Shown piece after piece: positions 9,221 through 17,295 of a stretch of 64,000 nucleotides of DNA. A program made the position numbers and the translations under genes. The notes below the pieces were generated by a model that saw only the letters and a list, made by a program, of their open reading frames with translations, was not told where the DNA came from and did not search any database. The stretch is from contig BIFP01000008.1 in assembly GCA_005402585.1 (NCBI GenBank), positions 434,001 to 498,000 of the forward strand, written 5' to 3'. Each line of letters starts with the position of its first letter. Within the stretch, counting starts at the first letter, position 1. The DNA is from Micromonosporaceae bacterium KJ-029. GTDB lineage: Bacteria; Actinomycetota; Actinomycetes; Mycobacteriales; Micromonosporaceae.

Positions 9221-9419
9221 GGGTGACTCCTCGCAGCAGACGTAATGGAAGATGCCGACGTTGGCTCACTGCGATGCTATCGGTCCCCCCGGCGGTCGCC
9301 GTCGCCGACACCGACAGCCCGGGACCGGGCCCACCGTTGAACCTTTCCGGCCCGGGATCCGAACTACCGGGTGTGGCCGGAGCCGGTTCCGGCCGCGTCG
9401 ACACGGATGGGGACCCGGG

Positions 9420-10250
9420 ATGGCGATGACGCGCGGCGGGAGCCGTCGAGGCCGGGGCGCGCTGGTGGCCGCCCTGGCCACGGCCGGGGTGCTGCTCTGG
9501 CCCACCACCGCACAGGCGACCGACGTGGGTTTCACCCCGACCGAGGCCCGGCAGGGCGAGGCGGTGAAGCTGGAGTTCGTGGTACCCGACGAGCGGCCCG
9601 GCATCCGTACCGAGCGGATCGAGGTCCGGTTGCCGGCGGACGCCCCGATCGCCGAGGTCTACCCGCTGTCGGTCGACGGGTGGGCGCCGCTGATCACCAC
9701 CCGCAAGCTCGACACCCCGGTGGCCGGCATCCACGCGCCCGCCACCGACATCGTGACCGCCTCGGTGGCCTGGTCCCGGACGCCCGACGCGGACGACGGT
9801 CCGGCCCGGCTGCCGCTGTCGATGGGCCCGCTGCCGCGCACCGACCGGCTGACCTTCGAGCTGCTCCAGACGTACGCCGACGGCATGGTGGTGCGATGGG
9901 GCACCGGCCCCGGCCAGCGTCCCCTGCCCGCGCTGACGCTGCTGCCGGCGGACCCGGCCGCCCCCGCCGGGCACGGCGGACACGGCGCGGCACCGGCCGG
10001 CCAGCCCCCGACCGCCGACGCGCCGGCCGGGACCGCCCCCGACACCGGCCCGAACGCCAACAGCCTGCTCCTCGCCGGACTGCTCGCCGGACTCGGCGGC
10101 GGCGCGGTGATGGGCTGGCTGTTCAGCCGGCGCCGCCGGGCGTCGGCCGAGCAGGTCGACCGCTCCGTTCTCGAGGAGGAACCGGTCACCGGGAAGCCGG
10201 CCCAGGCGGGCGCGACCGGTGCGGTGGCCGAGGCCGCCGCCGCGCGCTGA
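9420..10250 (+). CDS. YcnI/DUF1775-like secreted membrane-anchored protein
   Basis: The 276-residue protein has a signal peptide ending near TAQA, a DUF1775 beta-sandwich (DVGFTPTEARQGEAVKLEF onwards, to ~180), a low-complexity linker containing GHGGHG, one C-terminal transmembrane helix (about 208-232) and a basic cytoplasmic tail. YcnI proteins of copper-handling loci bind copper through an N-terminal histidine exposed after signal cleavage. Here the mature N terminus reads TDVGFTP and lacks it, so copper binding is doubtful. No copC/copD-type neighbour is present. ATG 9420 is used; ATG 9426 is also possible. Confidence 0.75.
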   Translation: MAMTRGGSRRGRGALVAALATAGVLLWPTTAQATDVGFTPTEARQGEAVKLEFVVPDERPGIRTERIEVRLPADAPIAEVYPLSVDGWAPLITTRKLDTPVAGIHAPATDIVTASVAWSRTPDADDGPARLPLSMGPLPRTDRLTFELLQTYADGMVVRWGTGPGQRPLPALTLLPADPAAPAGHGGHGAAPAGQPPTADAPAGTAPDTGPNANSLLLAGLLAGLGGGAVMGWLFSRRRRASAEQVDRSVLEEEPVTGKPAQAGATGAVAEAAAAR

Positions 10251-10252
10251 GG

Positions 10253-11173
10253 TCACCCGACCCAGTCGGGCAGGGGCTCCCGCGCCGCCAGCCAGTCGGT
10301 GGGCACCCCGCCCGGGGTGCCCACACCGGTGTACGCGGCCACCACCGAACCGACGATGGCGGCGGTGGTGTCCACGTCGCCGCCCGCCTCGACGCAGGAA
10401 CGGATCGCCACCGGGTAGTCGTCCAGGTACGTGGCGGCCACCCAGAGCGTGAACGCGACGGTGTCCTGCGCAGTCACCCGGGAGCCGTTGCCGAGCGTCT
10501 CCACCGCCTCCGCCAGCGGCCGGCCAAGCAGCCGGGCGGCGTCGCGTACACCCCGGTACACCTCGGTGGCCGGGTCCAGCGCGGCTGCCACGCCCGCGAG
10601 CAGGCGGGCCGGATCGGGCCGGTCCCCGTCCAGGCGGGCCCGGGCGGCCCGGGCGGCGGCCACCGCCACCGCCACCGCCCCGGCGACACCCTCCGGATGG
10701 GCGTGGGTCACCTCGGCCGACGCCCGGGCCTGCGCGGCGGCCCGGCTGGTCGAGTCGGCGAACCAGGCACCCAACGGCCCGACCCGCATCGCCGCGCCGT
10801 TGCCGCACGAGCCCTGCCCGTCGAAGGCGGCGGCGGCCGCGACCGGCCACGGGGTGCCGGTGCGGATCAGCCGCAGGATGCGCACCGCGCCGGGCCCGTA
10901 GCCACGGTACGGCTCGCACCGCTCGGCGAACGCGAGCGCCAGGACATCCCGGTCGATCCGGCCCGCCTCGGCGAGCGCCGCCACCACCGAGCAGGCCATC
11001 TCGGTGTCATCGGTCCACTGCCACGGCGGCGGGGGAAGCCGGTCTGCGGCCAGGTCGGCCGGCTGCCGGCCGGGGACGAAGAACTGTGAGCCGAGGGCGT
11101 CGCCGACGGACAGGCCGGCGAGGCTGTCCCGAGCCAGCGCCAGCCGAGTGTCCGGGTAGAGGGTGAAGGTCAT
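10253..11173 (-). CDS. ADP-ribosylglycohydrolase family protein
   Basis: The 306-residue all-helical ADP-ribosylglycohydrolase (DraG/ARH fold) would remove ADP-ribose from proteins or small molecules. The divalent-metal ligands are visible in SVGDALGSQFF near residue 25, WTDDTEM near 57 and GDVDTTAAIVG near 265. The stop lies 2 bp from the stop of the convergent YcnI-like gene. ATG at 11173 starts the first family-like residues. No partner ADP-ribosyltransferase is seen nearby, so the physiological target is unknown. Confidence 0.85.
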   Translation of the reverse strand: MTFTLYPDTRLALARDSLAGLSVGDALGSQFFVPGRQPADLAADRLPPPPWQWTDDTEMACSVVAALAEAGRIDRDVLALAFAERCEPYRGYGPGAVRILRLIRTGTPWPVAAAAAFDGQGSCGNGAAMRVGPLGAWFADSTSRAAAQARASAEVTHAHPEGVAGAVAVAVAAARAARARLDGDRPDPARLLAGVAAALDPATEVYRGVRDAARLLGRPLAEAVETLGNGSRVTAQDTVAFTLWVAATYLDDYPVAIRSCVEAGGDVDTTAAIVGSVVAAYTGVGTPGGVPTDWLAAREPLPDWVG

Positions 11174-11248
11174 GGTTGCACCAGCTTGGCGGGTTCCGGG
11201 GGTGGGCCGCAATCGCGGGCCGGTTGCCGCGCCGAGTACCGTGCTGGG

Positions 11249-11938
11249 GTGGCCACCGTCCTGCTGGTCGAAGACGATCATGTCGTACGCGGCGCGATGC
11301 TCCGCTCCCTCACCGACCGGGGTCACGCCGTACACGCGGTGGGCACCGCGCTGGACGCGCTACGCCGGGTCGCCGCGGAAACACCCGACCTGGTCGTGCT
11401 CGACCTCGGCCTGCCGGACCTGGACGGATCGGACGCCCTGCGGATGCTGCGCGGCATCACCGACGTTCCGATCATCATCGCCACCGCCCGCGACGACGAG
11501 CAGTCCGTGGTCAAGCTGCTACGCGCCGGGGCCGACGACTACATGGTCAAGCCGTTCACCGGCGCGCACCTGGACGCCCGGATCACCACCGTGCTGCGTC
11601 GGGCCGGGCGGGCCAGCCGCGCCGTGCAGCCCGCCGTGCACACCGTGGGTGGGCTGCGGGTCGACATCGGCGAGCGCAGCGCCCACCTCGACGGGGAGGC
11701 GCTGGCGCTGACCCGCAAGGAATTCGACCTGCTGGCGTATCTCGCCGCCCGCCCCGGCCGGGTAGTGTCCCGGCGGGAGCTCTTGGAGGAGGTATGGCGG
11801 CAGCCATCGGTCGGCGAGGATCAGACCATCGACGTTCACCTGTACTGGCTACGGCGCAAAATGGGCGAGTCCGCGGCGAAGCCGCGCTACCTGCGCACCG
11901 TGCGGGGGGTGGGCTTCCGGCTGGTGGCGCCGGACTGA
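11249..11938 (+). CDS. OmpR/PhoB-family response regulator
   Basis: The 229-residue regulator has a receiver domain (acidic pair D9-D10, phospho-acceptor D52 in VVLDLGLPD, conserved K in YMVKPF near 102) and a winged-helix DNA-binding domain (about 130-228, ending GVGFRLV). The GTG at 11249 gives the standard N terminus VATVLLVEDD. It overlaps the downstream histidine kinase at its stop codon and forms a two-component system with it. The signal sensed is not evident. The divergent neighbour is the ADP-ribosylglycohydrolase. Confidence 0.92.
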   Translation: MATVLLVEDDHVVRGAMLRSLTDRGHAVHAVGTALDALRRVAAETPDLVVLDLGLPDLDGSDALRMLRGITDVPIIIATARDDEQSVVKLLRAGADDYMVKPFTGAHLDARITTVLRRAGRASRAVQPAVHTVGGLRVDIGERSAHLDGEALALTRKEFDLLAYLAARPGRVVSRRELLEEVWRQPSVGEDQTIDVHLYWLRRKMGESAAKPRYLRTVRGVGFRLVAPD

Positions 11939-13362
11939 GGAGGTCGCTGGCCCTGCTGACGGCCGGCACGGGCGCCCTGTTGGCGCTGGCCTTCCTGATC
12001 CCGCTCGGGCTGAGCCTCGGCGGGCAGGCCCGCGAGGAGGCGATCGCGGACGCGGCACGCCGCAGCGCGCTGGTGACCGGGGCGCTCGCGGTGAGCACCG
12101 AGCCGGACGTGCTCGCCCGCGCGATCGACGCCAGCGGCGACGACCCGGCGACCCGTCCTGTGGTGCACGGGCTGGACGTGGACTCCACCGCCGGGCGGGC
12201 CGACGCGGCACAGCTGGACCGGGCCCGGTCCGAGGGGCGTTCGCTGGTCGTCGACGTGGACGGCGGGGTGCTGCGGCTGGATCCGGTGCTGCTCGGCGAC
12301 CGCTCGGCCGTGGTGGAGGTCTTCGTCCCGGACTCCGCGCTCGGTGCGGGCGCGGGAGGCCGGTGGCTGCTGCTGGCCGGGGTGGCGGTCGCCCTGGTGG
12401 GCGCGGCGGTGCTGGTGGTGGACCGGGTAGCGGCCCGGACGGTCGACGCCACCCGGGACCTGGTCAAGGCGGCGCTCGCGGTGGGCGACGGCGACCTGGG
12501 CGTACGCGTCGAGCCGAGCGGCCCGCGCGAGCTGGCCGAGGCCGGCCACGCGTTCAACCGGATGGCGGACCGGTTCGTCGCCGCCCGCACCGAGGAACGG
12601 GAGATGGTGGCGGACCTGTCGCACCGGCTGCGGACTCCGCTGACCGTGCTGCGGCTCGACGCCGAGGCGCTGGAGTCCGACGACACCAGCGTGGGTTCGT
12701 TCAGTCAGGCGGAGCTGGACCACCTACGCGGTATCCGGCGGATCCGGCAGGCGATCGTCACCCTGGAGGGTGAGATCGACGTGCTGATCAAGACCACCCG
12801 CAAGGCGGTGGCCACCGAGGCCGCCCCGGCGATGTGCGACGTGAGCGAGGTCGTCCGGGACCGGATGGTGTTCTGGGCGGCCCTCGCGGGCGACCAGAAC
12901 CGCCCGCACCGGGTGATCGGCGCCCAGCTGCGCATCCCCGCGCCGGTGCCCCGGGCGGAGTTGGCCGCCGCGCTGGACGCGGTGATCGGCAACGTGTTCC
13001 GCTACACCCCGCAGGGCACCGCGTTCGAGGTGGCGGTCTCCCGGCGCGACGGGTACGTGGCGATCCGGATCGACGACGCCGGACCGGGCATCGCCAACCC
13101 GGACCGCGCCCTGCGGCGGGGCACCAGCGACCAGGGCTCCACCGGCCTCGGGCTGGACATCGCCAAGCGGGTGGCGTTGCAGACCAACGGTTCGGTGAGC
13201 ATCGACCGGGCCCGGCTGGGCGGGGCCAGCGTGGTGATGCTGCTCGCCGACCCGGAGGCGACGCCGCGTCAGGTCAGCCGGTTCGGTCTGGTGGGCCGGA
13301 TGGCACGGGAGCAGAAGAGCACCGGGCGCCGCTGGCCCCGGCAGCGTCCCACGGACGGCTGA
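11935..13362 (+). CDS. Two-component sensor histidine kinase (probable CTG start)
   Basis: About 475 residues: TM1 (~5-28), extracytoplasmic loop, TM2 (~143-165), HAMP, HisKA with H230 in DLSHRLRTP, and HATPase with N box (IGNVFRYTP), G1 (IDDAGPGI) and G2 (STGLGLDIAK). No ATG, GTG or TTG lies near the natural N terminus RRSLALLTAG. A CTG at 11935 overlaps the regulator's TGA as CTGA, exactly where relatives would have ATGA, so CTG initiation by translational coupling is inferred. The stop TGA (13360-13362) forms one copy of the 3-bp repeat flanking a MITE-like insertion. Confidence 0.85.
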   Translation: MRRSLALLTAGTGALLALAFLIPLGLSLGGQAREEAIADAARRSALVTGALAVSTEPDVLARAIDASGDDPATRPVVHGLDVDSTAGRADAAQLDRARSEGRSLVVDVDGGVLRLDPVLLGDRSAVVEVFVPDSALGAGAGGRWLLLAGVAVALVGAAVLVVDRVAARTVDATRDLVKAALAVGDGDLGVRVEPSGPRELAEAGHAFNRMADRFVAARTEEREMVADLSHRLRTPLTVLRLDAEALESDDTSVGSFSQAELDHLRGIRRIRQAIVTLEGEIDVLIKTTRKAVATEAAPAMCDVSEVVRDRMVFWAALAGDQNRPHRVIGAQLRIPAPVPRAELAAALDAVIGNVFRYTPQGTAFEVAVSRRDGYVAIRIDDAGPGIANPDRALRRGTSDQGSTGLGLDIAKRVALQTNGSVSIDRARLGGASVVMLLADPEATPRQVSRFGLVGRMAREQKSTGRRWPRQRPTDG

Positions 13363-13527
13363 GAGACTGTCGGGAAGCCCCGGGGCGAGCGAGGCGGAGT
13401 CCAGGCGGCGATCCGGCAAGGCGGAGATCGGTCCGGATACCGGTGTTGTATCCGGACCGATCTCCAACGCCGCCGGTCGTCGGCTGGGCCCGCCGCAGCC
13501 GCCGCGCGGTTTCCCGACAGTCTCTGA
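13360..13527. mobile_element. MITE-like element with 14-bp terminal inverted repeats and TGA target duplication
   Basis: Terminal repeats GAGACTGTCGGGAA (13363-13376) and its exact complement (13511-13524) are flanked on both sides by TGA (13360-13362 and 13525-13527). The interior has no ORF. It contains a perfect 18-bp stem (13423-13440 and 13448-13465) with a 7-nt loop. A 3-bp TNA duplication is what some IS5-family transposases make. The element looks like a non-autonomous insertion mobilised in trans; a complex terminator is the alternative. No transposase matching these ends is in the window. Confidence 0.6.
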
Positions 13528-13787
13528 AGCTTTCCGTGCAGTGACCGCCGCGGGCGGTGATCCCTGCCTGTGGGACGGCACAAGTCTTCCTTAGATCCGG
13601 ATTAACGCCGGCCCACCCGAGCGGTACAGCTGCCAGGATCAGGTCCGAACCCAAAAGTTCCACCGGCCCTCCGCTCCCAGCGCACCTCAGCCGGTGGAGC
13701 CATGCGCGCGGCGGGAGACATGGTCCCCCCACACCTACTCCCGCCGCGCGCCACTCCGCCCCGCGCCACCGCCACGAGCCGGCGGAT
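13528..13787. other. Intergenic stretch with one hairpin (terminator candidate)
   Basis: No gene is supported here. A perfect 14-bp inverted repeat (GCGCGCGGCGGGAG at 13704-13717, complement 13738-13751, 20-nt loop) lies 37 bp beyond the stop of the minus-strand deaminase and probably ends its transcript. The rest shows nothing recognisable. Confidence 0.5.
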
Positions 13788-14813
13788 TCAGCCGCGCGTG
13801 GCCGCCAGGTAGGCGTCGATCTCCGCGCTGATCCGCTGCTTTCCGGCCGGGTCGAGGAACGAGGCGGTCACCGCGTTCCGCGCCAGGTCGGCCACCTGTG
13901 CCGGGCCGGCGTCGAGCAGCCGGGCGGCCACCGCGTACTCGTCGTCGAGGGTGGTGCCGAACATCGGCGGGTCGTCGGAGTTGATGGTGACCAGCAACCC
14001 GGCCTCGATCAGGCGGGGCAGCGGGTGCTCCTCGATCCGGGCCACCGCCCGGGTCCGCACGTTGGAGGTCGGGCACACCTCCATGCCGATCTGCCGCTCG
14101 GCGAGGTACGCAAGCAGCTGCGAATCCTCGGCGGCGGAGATGCCGTGCCCGATCCGTTCGGCCCCCAGCTCGCGCAGCGCGTCCCAGACGGTCTGCGGGC
14201 CGGTGGTCTCGCCGGCGTGCGGCACCGAGCGCAGCCCCGCCGCCCGGGCCTGGTCGAAGTAGGGCTTGAACTGGGGCCGGGGCACGCCGATCTCGGGGCC
14301 GCCCAGGCCGAAGCTGACCAGCCCGTCCGGGCGCTCGTCGAGGCTGATCCGCAGTGTCTCCTCGGCCGCCGGCAGGCCCGCCTCGCCGGGGATGTCGAAG
14401 CACCAGCGCAGCTCGATGCCGAAGTCGGCGGCGGCCCGCTTGCGGGCGTCCTCGATCGCCTCGCAGAACGCGGGTGCGGGGATGCCGCGCCGTACGTGCG
14501 AGTACGGCGTCACCGTCAGCTCGGCGTAGCGGACCTGCTGGCGGGCCAGTTCCCGGGCCACCTCGTGGGTGAGGATCCAGACGTCCTCCTGGTCGCGAAT
14601 GAGATCGACGACGCTCAGGTAGACCTCGATGAAGTGGGCGAAGTCCCGGAAGGCGAAGTAGTCGGCCAGTAGCTGCGGATCGGCCGGGACGGGGCTGCGC
14701 CCTTCGTGACGGGCGGCCAGCTCGGCCACGATCCGGGGCGAGGCGGAACCGACGTGGTGCACGTGCAGTTCCACCTTGGGCAGTCCGGCGATGAAGGTAC
14801 GCAGATCGGTCAC
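13788..14813 (-). CDS. Adenosine deaminase family protein, probably 6-aminodeoxyfutalosine deaminase
   Basis: The 341-residue metal-dependent deaminase has HVHHVG (H17, H19), a SVPHAGETTG helix with metal His and catalytic Glu, and NSDDPPMFGT with the catalytic Asp pair. The N-terminal text ELHVHHVGSASPRIV is characteristic, from memory, of the Streptomyces group (SCO5662-type) that deaminates 6-aminodeoxyfutalosine in the futalosine route to menaquinone, rather than of true adenosine deaminases. The assignment is by family recall and no mqn gene is adjacent. GTG at 14813 with AGGAG upstream overlaps the methyltransferase stop as GTGA, giving translational coupling. Confidence 0.75.
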   Translation of the reverse strand: MTDLRTFIAGLPKVELHVHHVGSASPRIVAELAARHEGRSPVPADPQLLADYFAFRDFAHFIEVYLSVVDLIRDQEDVWILTHEVARELARQQVRYAELTVTPYSHVRRGIPAPAFCEAIEDARKRAAADFGIELRWCFDIPGEAGLPAAEETLRISLDERPDGLVSFGLGGPEIGVPRPQFKPYFDQARAAGLRSVPHAGETTGPQTVWDALRELGAERIGHGISAAEDSQLLAYLAERQIGMEVCPTSNVRTRAVARIEEHPLPRLIEAGLLVTINSDDPPMFGTTLDDEYAVAARLLDAGPAQVADLARNAVTASFLDPAGKQRISAEIDAYLAATRG

Positions 14814-15604
14814 GAGCTCTCCTGGACGCGGGCGCCGGTACGGGCGACGACGAAGATCCGTCGGAACGGGAAGTACACCTGCCCCTGCCGCACCGGGTAC
14901 GCCTCGGCGAGGCGTACCGCCAGGGCGGCCCGGAAGGCGGACCAGCCGGCGGCGTCCAGCGCGGCCCGGGCCGGGCGCAACGCGGTGCCCTCCATCCAGG
15001 TCAGCACCGGGTGGTCCGCGTCGGGACGGGCCGGTAGCAGGTGCACGTAGGTAGTCTCCCAGGCGTCGACGGCGCAGCCGGCGGCGGCCAGGAACCCGGC
15101 GTAGTCGACCGGGTCGGCGACCGGCGCCTCCCGCAGCAGCGGGGCCAGCTCCGCCTGCCATGGCGGGCGCCCGGCGACCTCGCGCAGCGCGCGGTGCGAG
15201 GGGGCGTCGAAGTTGCCGGGCACCTGCATCGCCAGCCAGGCGCCGGCGGGCAGTTCACCGGCCCAGCGGGTGAGCAGTTCCCGGTGGCCGGGCACCCACT
15301 GCAGGACCGCGTTGCTGACCACCACGTCGGTAACCGGATCGGGGCGCCAGTCGCGTACGTCGGCCACACCGAAGGTGACCGGGGTGTCCAGCGCGGCGGC
15401 GCGGGCGATCATCTCCGGCGAGGAGTCCAGCCCGACGATCCGGCTGCCGGGCCAGCGCGTGGCGAGGGTGGCGGTCAGGGTGCCGGGGCCGCAGCCGAGA
15501 TCGACCACCGTACGCGGCCGGTCGGCGGCCACCCGGCAGAGCAGGTCGTGGAACGGTCGGGAGCGCTCGTCGCCGTAGCGCAGATACGTCGCCGGATCCC
15601 ACAT
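14810..15604 (-). CDS. tam: SAM-dependent methyltransferase, trans-aconitate 2-methyltransferase-like
   Basis: The 264-residue class I methyltransferase carries motif I VVDLGCGPGTLT (about residues 33-44), an acidic residue after strand 2 (IVGLDSSPEM) and SNAVLQWVPGH as motif IV. Overall text (MWDPATYLRYGDERSRPF, QVPGNFDAPSH) matches the Tam family, which methylates trans-aconitate. The substrate has not been checked for actinobacterial members. ATG 15604 is preceded by GGAGG. The stop overlaps the start of the deaminase by 4 bp, so the two form an operon. Confidence 0.82.
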   Translation of the reverse strand: MWDPATYLRYGDERSRPFHDLLCRVAADRPRTVVDLGCGPGTLTATLATRWPGSRIVGLDSSPEMIARAAALDTPVTFGVADVRDWRPDPVTDVVVSNAVLQWVPGHRELLTRWAGELPAGAWLAMQVPGNFDAPSHRALREVAGRPPWQAELAPLLREAPVADPVDYAGFLAAAGCAVDAWETTYVHLLPARPDADHPVLTWMEGTALRPARAALDAAGWSAFRAALAVRLAEAYPVRQGQVYFPFRRIFVVARTGARVQESS

Positions 15605-15628
15605 CGTTCCTCCCGCACCAAGTTGCAA

Positions 15629-15657
15629 ACCGTACGTCCGTCTTGTTTACCGTACGG
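15629..15657. promoter_or_regulatory. Repeated ACCGTACG boxes between divergent genes (candidate operator)
   Basis: ACCGTACG occurs at 15629-15636 and again at 15649-15656 (20-bp period), in an otherwise T/A-enriched gap between the tam-like methyltransferase and the aldo/keto reductase. The two-turn spacing and palindromic core CGTACG suggest a protein-binding site that could control both genes. No regulator gene is adjacent. Confidence 0.35.
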
Positions 15658-15700
15658 CCCGGCCCCGGGCGAGGCAAGGATGGTCACTAGGCTCACCGGC

Positions 15701-16684
15701 ATGGAGCAACGCACCTTCCCCCGCATGGACCGGCAGGCGGGCGTGGTCGGGCTCGGCGCCTGGCAGCTCGGCGCCGACTGGGGCACGGTCACCGAGGACG
15801 ACGCCATGGCGGTGCTGAGCGCGGCCGTCGACGCCGGCGTCACCTTCCTGGACACCGCCGACGTGTACGGTGACGGACGCAGCGAACAACTGATCGGGCG
15901 CTTCCTGGCGGCCCAACCCGACGCCGGGCTGACGGTGGCGACCAAGATGGGCCGCCGCGTCCCGCAGACGCCGGAGGCGTACACCCTGGACAACTTCCGC
16001 CAGTGGACCGACCGGTCGCGGGCGAACCTCGGGGTGGACACGTTGGACCTCGTGCAGTTGCACTGCCCGCCGACGGTGGTCTTCGCCGACGACGCGATCT
16101 TCGACGCCCTCGACACGCTGGTCGCCGAGAAGCGCATCGCCGCGTACGGCGTCAGCGTGGAAACCTGCGATGAAGCGCTCACCGCGATCGCCCGCCCCGG
16201 GGTGGCCAGCGTCCAGATCATCCTCAACGCGTTGCGCCACAAGCCCCTCGACCGGGTGCTGCCCGCCGCCTCGGCCGCCGGGGTCGGGATCATCGCCCGC
16301 GTCCCGCTGGCCAGCGGCCTGCTCTCCGGCCGGTACGACGAGCGGACCACCTTCGCCGCCGACGACCACCGCTCGTACAACCGGCACGGTGAGGCGTTCG
16401 ACGTCGGCGAGACGTTCTCGGGCGTCGACTACGACCTCGGGCTGACCGCCGTCCGTCGACTCGCGCCGCTGGTCGGCGACGACCGGACGATGGCCCAGTT
16501 CGCGCTGCGCTGGGTACTCGACCAGCCGGGCGTCACCGTGGTCATCCCCGGGGCGCGTGACGCGGCGCAGGCGCGGGACAACGTCGCCGTCGCCGGCCAG
16601 CGGCCACTGTCGACGGAGGAACTGGCCGAGGTGGCTGCGGTCTACGACGAGCTGATCCGCCCACAGGTGCACCACCGGTGGTGA
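15701..16684 (+). CDS. Aldo/keto reductase
   Basis: A 327-residue aldo/keto reductase. The active-site segments are FLDTADVYGDGRSEQLIG (Asp, Tyr), VATKMGRR (Lys) and LVQLHCPP (His). The C-terminal VVIPGARDAAQARDNVAVAG binds NADPH. It differs clearly from the other aldo/keto reductase in the window (4481-5539) and looks like the oxidoreductase subgroup of general stress aldo/keto reductases. ATG at 15701 is used; an earlier ATG at about 15680 would add 7 residues. Its divergent partner is the methyltransferase at 14810-15604. Confidence 0.83.
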   Translation: MEQRTFPRMDRQAGVVGLGAWQLGADWGTVTEDDAMAVLSAAVDAGVTFLDTADVYGDGRSEQLIGRFLAAQPDAGLTVATKMGRRVPQTPEAYTLDNFRQWTDRSRANLGVDTLDLVQLHCPPTVVFADDAIFDALDTLVAEKRIAAYGVSVETCDEALTAIARPGVASVQIILNALRHKPLDRVLPAASAAGVGIIARVPLASGLLSGRYDERTTFAADDHRSYNRHGEAFDVGETFSGVDYDLGLTAVRRLAPLVGDDRTMAQFALRWVLDQPGVTVVIPGARDAAQARDNVAVAGQRPLSTEELAEVAAVYDELIRPQVHHRW

Positions 16685-16725
16685 ACGGCCCGCCCGTCGG
16701 CGGGCCACCGGAGAGGGAGATCGCG

Positions 16726-16920
16726 ATGAGCGGTTGGTTCCGCCTCACCCTCGGCCTGCTGGCCGTGGTCGTCGGTGCGGTGTGGACGGTGCAGGGCCTC
16801 GGCTACGTCGAGGGCGGCGTGATGACCGACCAGCGGCTCTGGGCCGTGCTCGGCCCGGCGCTGGTGCTGGTGGGCCTGGTCCTGCTCTGGCTGGGCGTCC
16901 GCGCCCGCAACCGGCGCTGA
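16726..16920 (+). CDS. Small membrane protein with two transmembrane helices
   Basis: The 64-residue product has two hydrophobic helices (about residues 5-22 and 36-56) joined by a short loop, and ends RARNRR, a positive-inside tail. GAGAGGGAGA lies before the ATG. It starts 41 bp after the aldo/keto reductase and is probably co-transcribed with it. A perfect hairpin follows at 16926. No function is known to me. Confidence 0.65.
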   Translation: MSGWFRLTLGLLAVVVGAVWTVQGLGYVEGGVMTDQRLWAVLGPALVLVGLVLLWLGVRARNRR

Positions 16921-16925
16921 TCCGG

Positions 16926-16954
16926 CCGCGCCGCCGGGTGTCCCGGCGGCGCGG
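16926..16954 (+). terminator. Hairpin terminator after the small membrane protein gene
   Basis: Perfect 13-bp stem (CCGCGCCGCCGGG at 16926-16938, complement 16942-16954) with a 3-nt loop, 5 bp past the stop at 16920. No U-run follows. Confidence 0.7.
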
Positions 16955-17005
16955 ACCCGGCCGGCCGGACACTCGACGGTGACCCCGCCTTCAACGGAAT
17001 GCGGA

Positions 17006-17036
17006 AAGCCCCGCGTCCTGTCGGAACGCGGGGCTT
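17006..17036 (-). terminator. Hairpin terminator after the cold-shock gene
   Basis: Perfect 11-bp stem (AAGCCCCGCGT at 17006-17016, complement 17026-17036) with a 9-nt loop. It lies 55 bp beyond the stop of the minus-strand cold-shock gene. With the hairpin at 16926 it gives each convergent unit its own terminator. Confidence 0.65.
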
Positions 17037-17091
17037 CGCACCTGTGCGGGTACTACCTCGCCACTGGCCGGCAGTCGCCGGCCCGGTGCTC

Positions 17092-17295
17092 TCAGAGGGG
17101 GCGGACCTGCTCGGCCTGCGGACCCTTCTGGCCCTGGGCGATCTCGAACTCCACCCGCTGGTTCTCCTCCAGCGTGCGGTAGCCGCTGGTCTGGATGGCC
17201 GAGAAGTGGACGAACACGTCAGCACCCCCGCCGTCGACGGTGATGAAGCCGAAGCCCTTGTCAGCGTTGAACCACTTCACGGTTCCCTGCGCCAT
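17092..17295 (-). CDS. Cold-shock protein (CspA family)
   Basis: The 67-residue single OB-fold RNA/ssDNA chaperone carries RNP1 KGFGFITV and RNP2 VFVHFSAI. The N terminus [16 protein letters not shown] is that of standard bacterial Csp proteins. A strong AGAAGGAGATA ribosome-binding site precedes the ATG. The gap upstream is long enough for the extended 5' leader usual for csp genes. It is monocistronic, bounded by its own terminator. Confidence 0.95.
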   Translation of the reverse strand: MAQGTVKWFNADKGFGFITVDGGGADVFVHFSAIQTSGYRTLEENQRVEFEIAQGQKGPQAEQVRPL

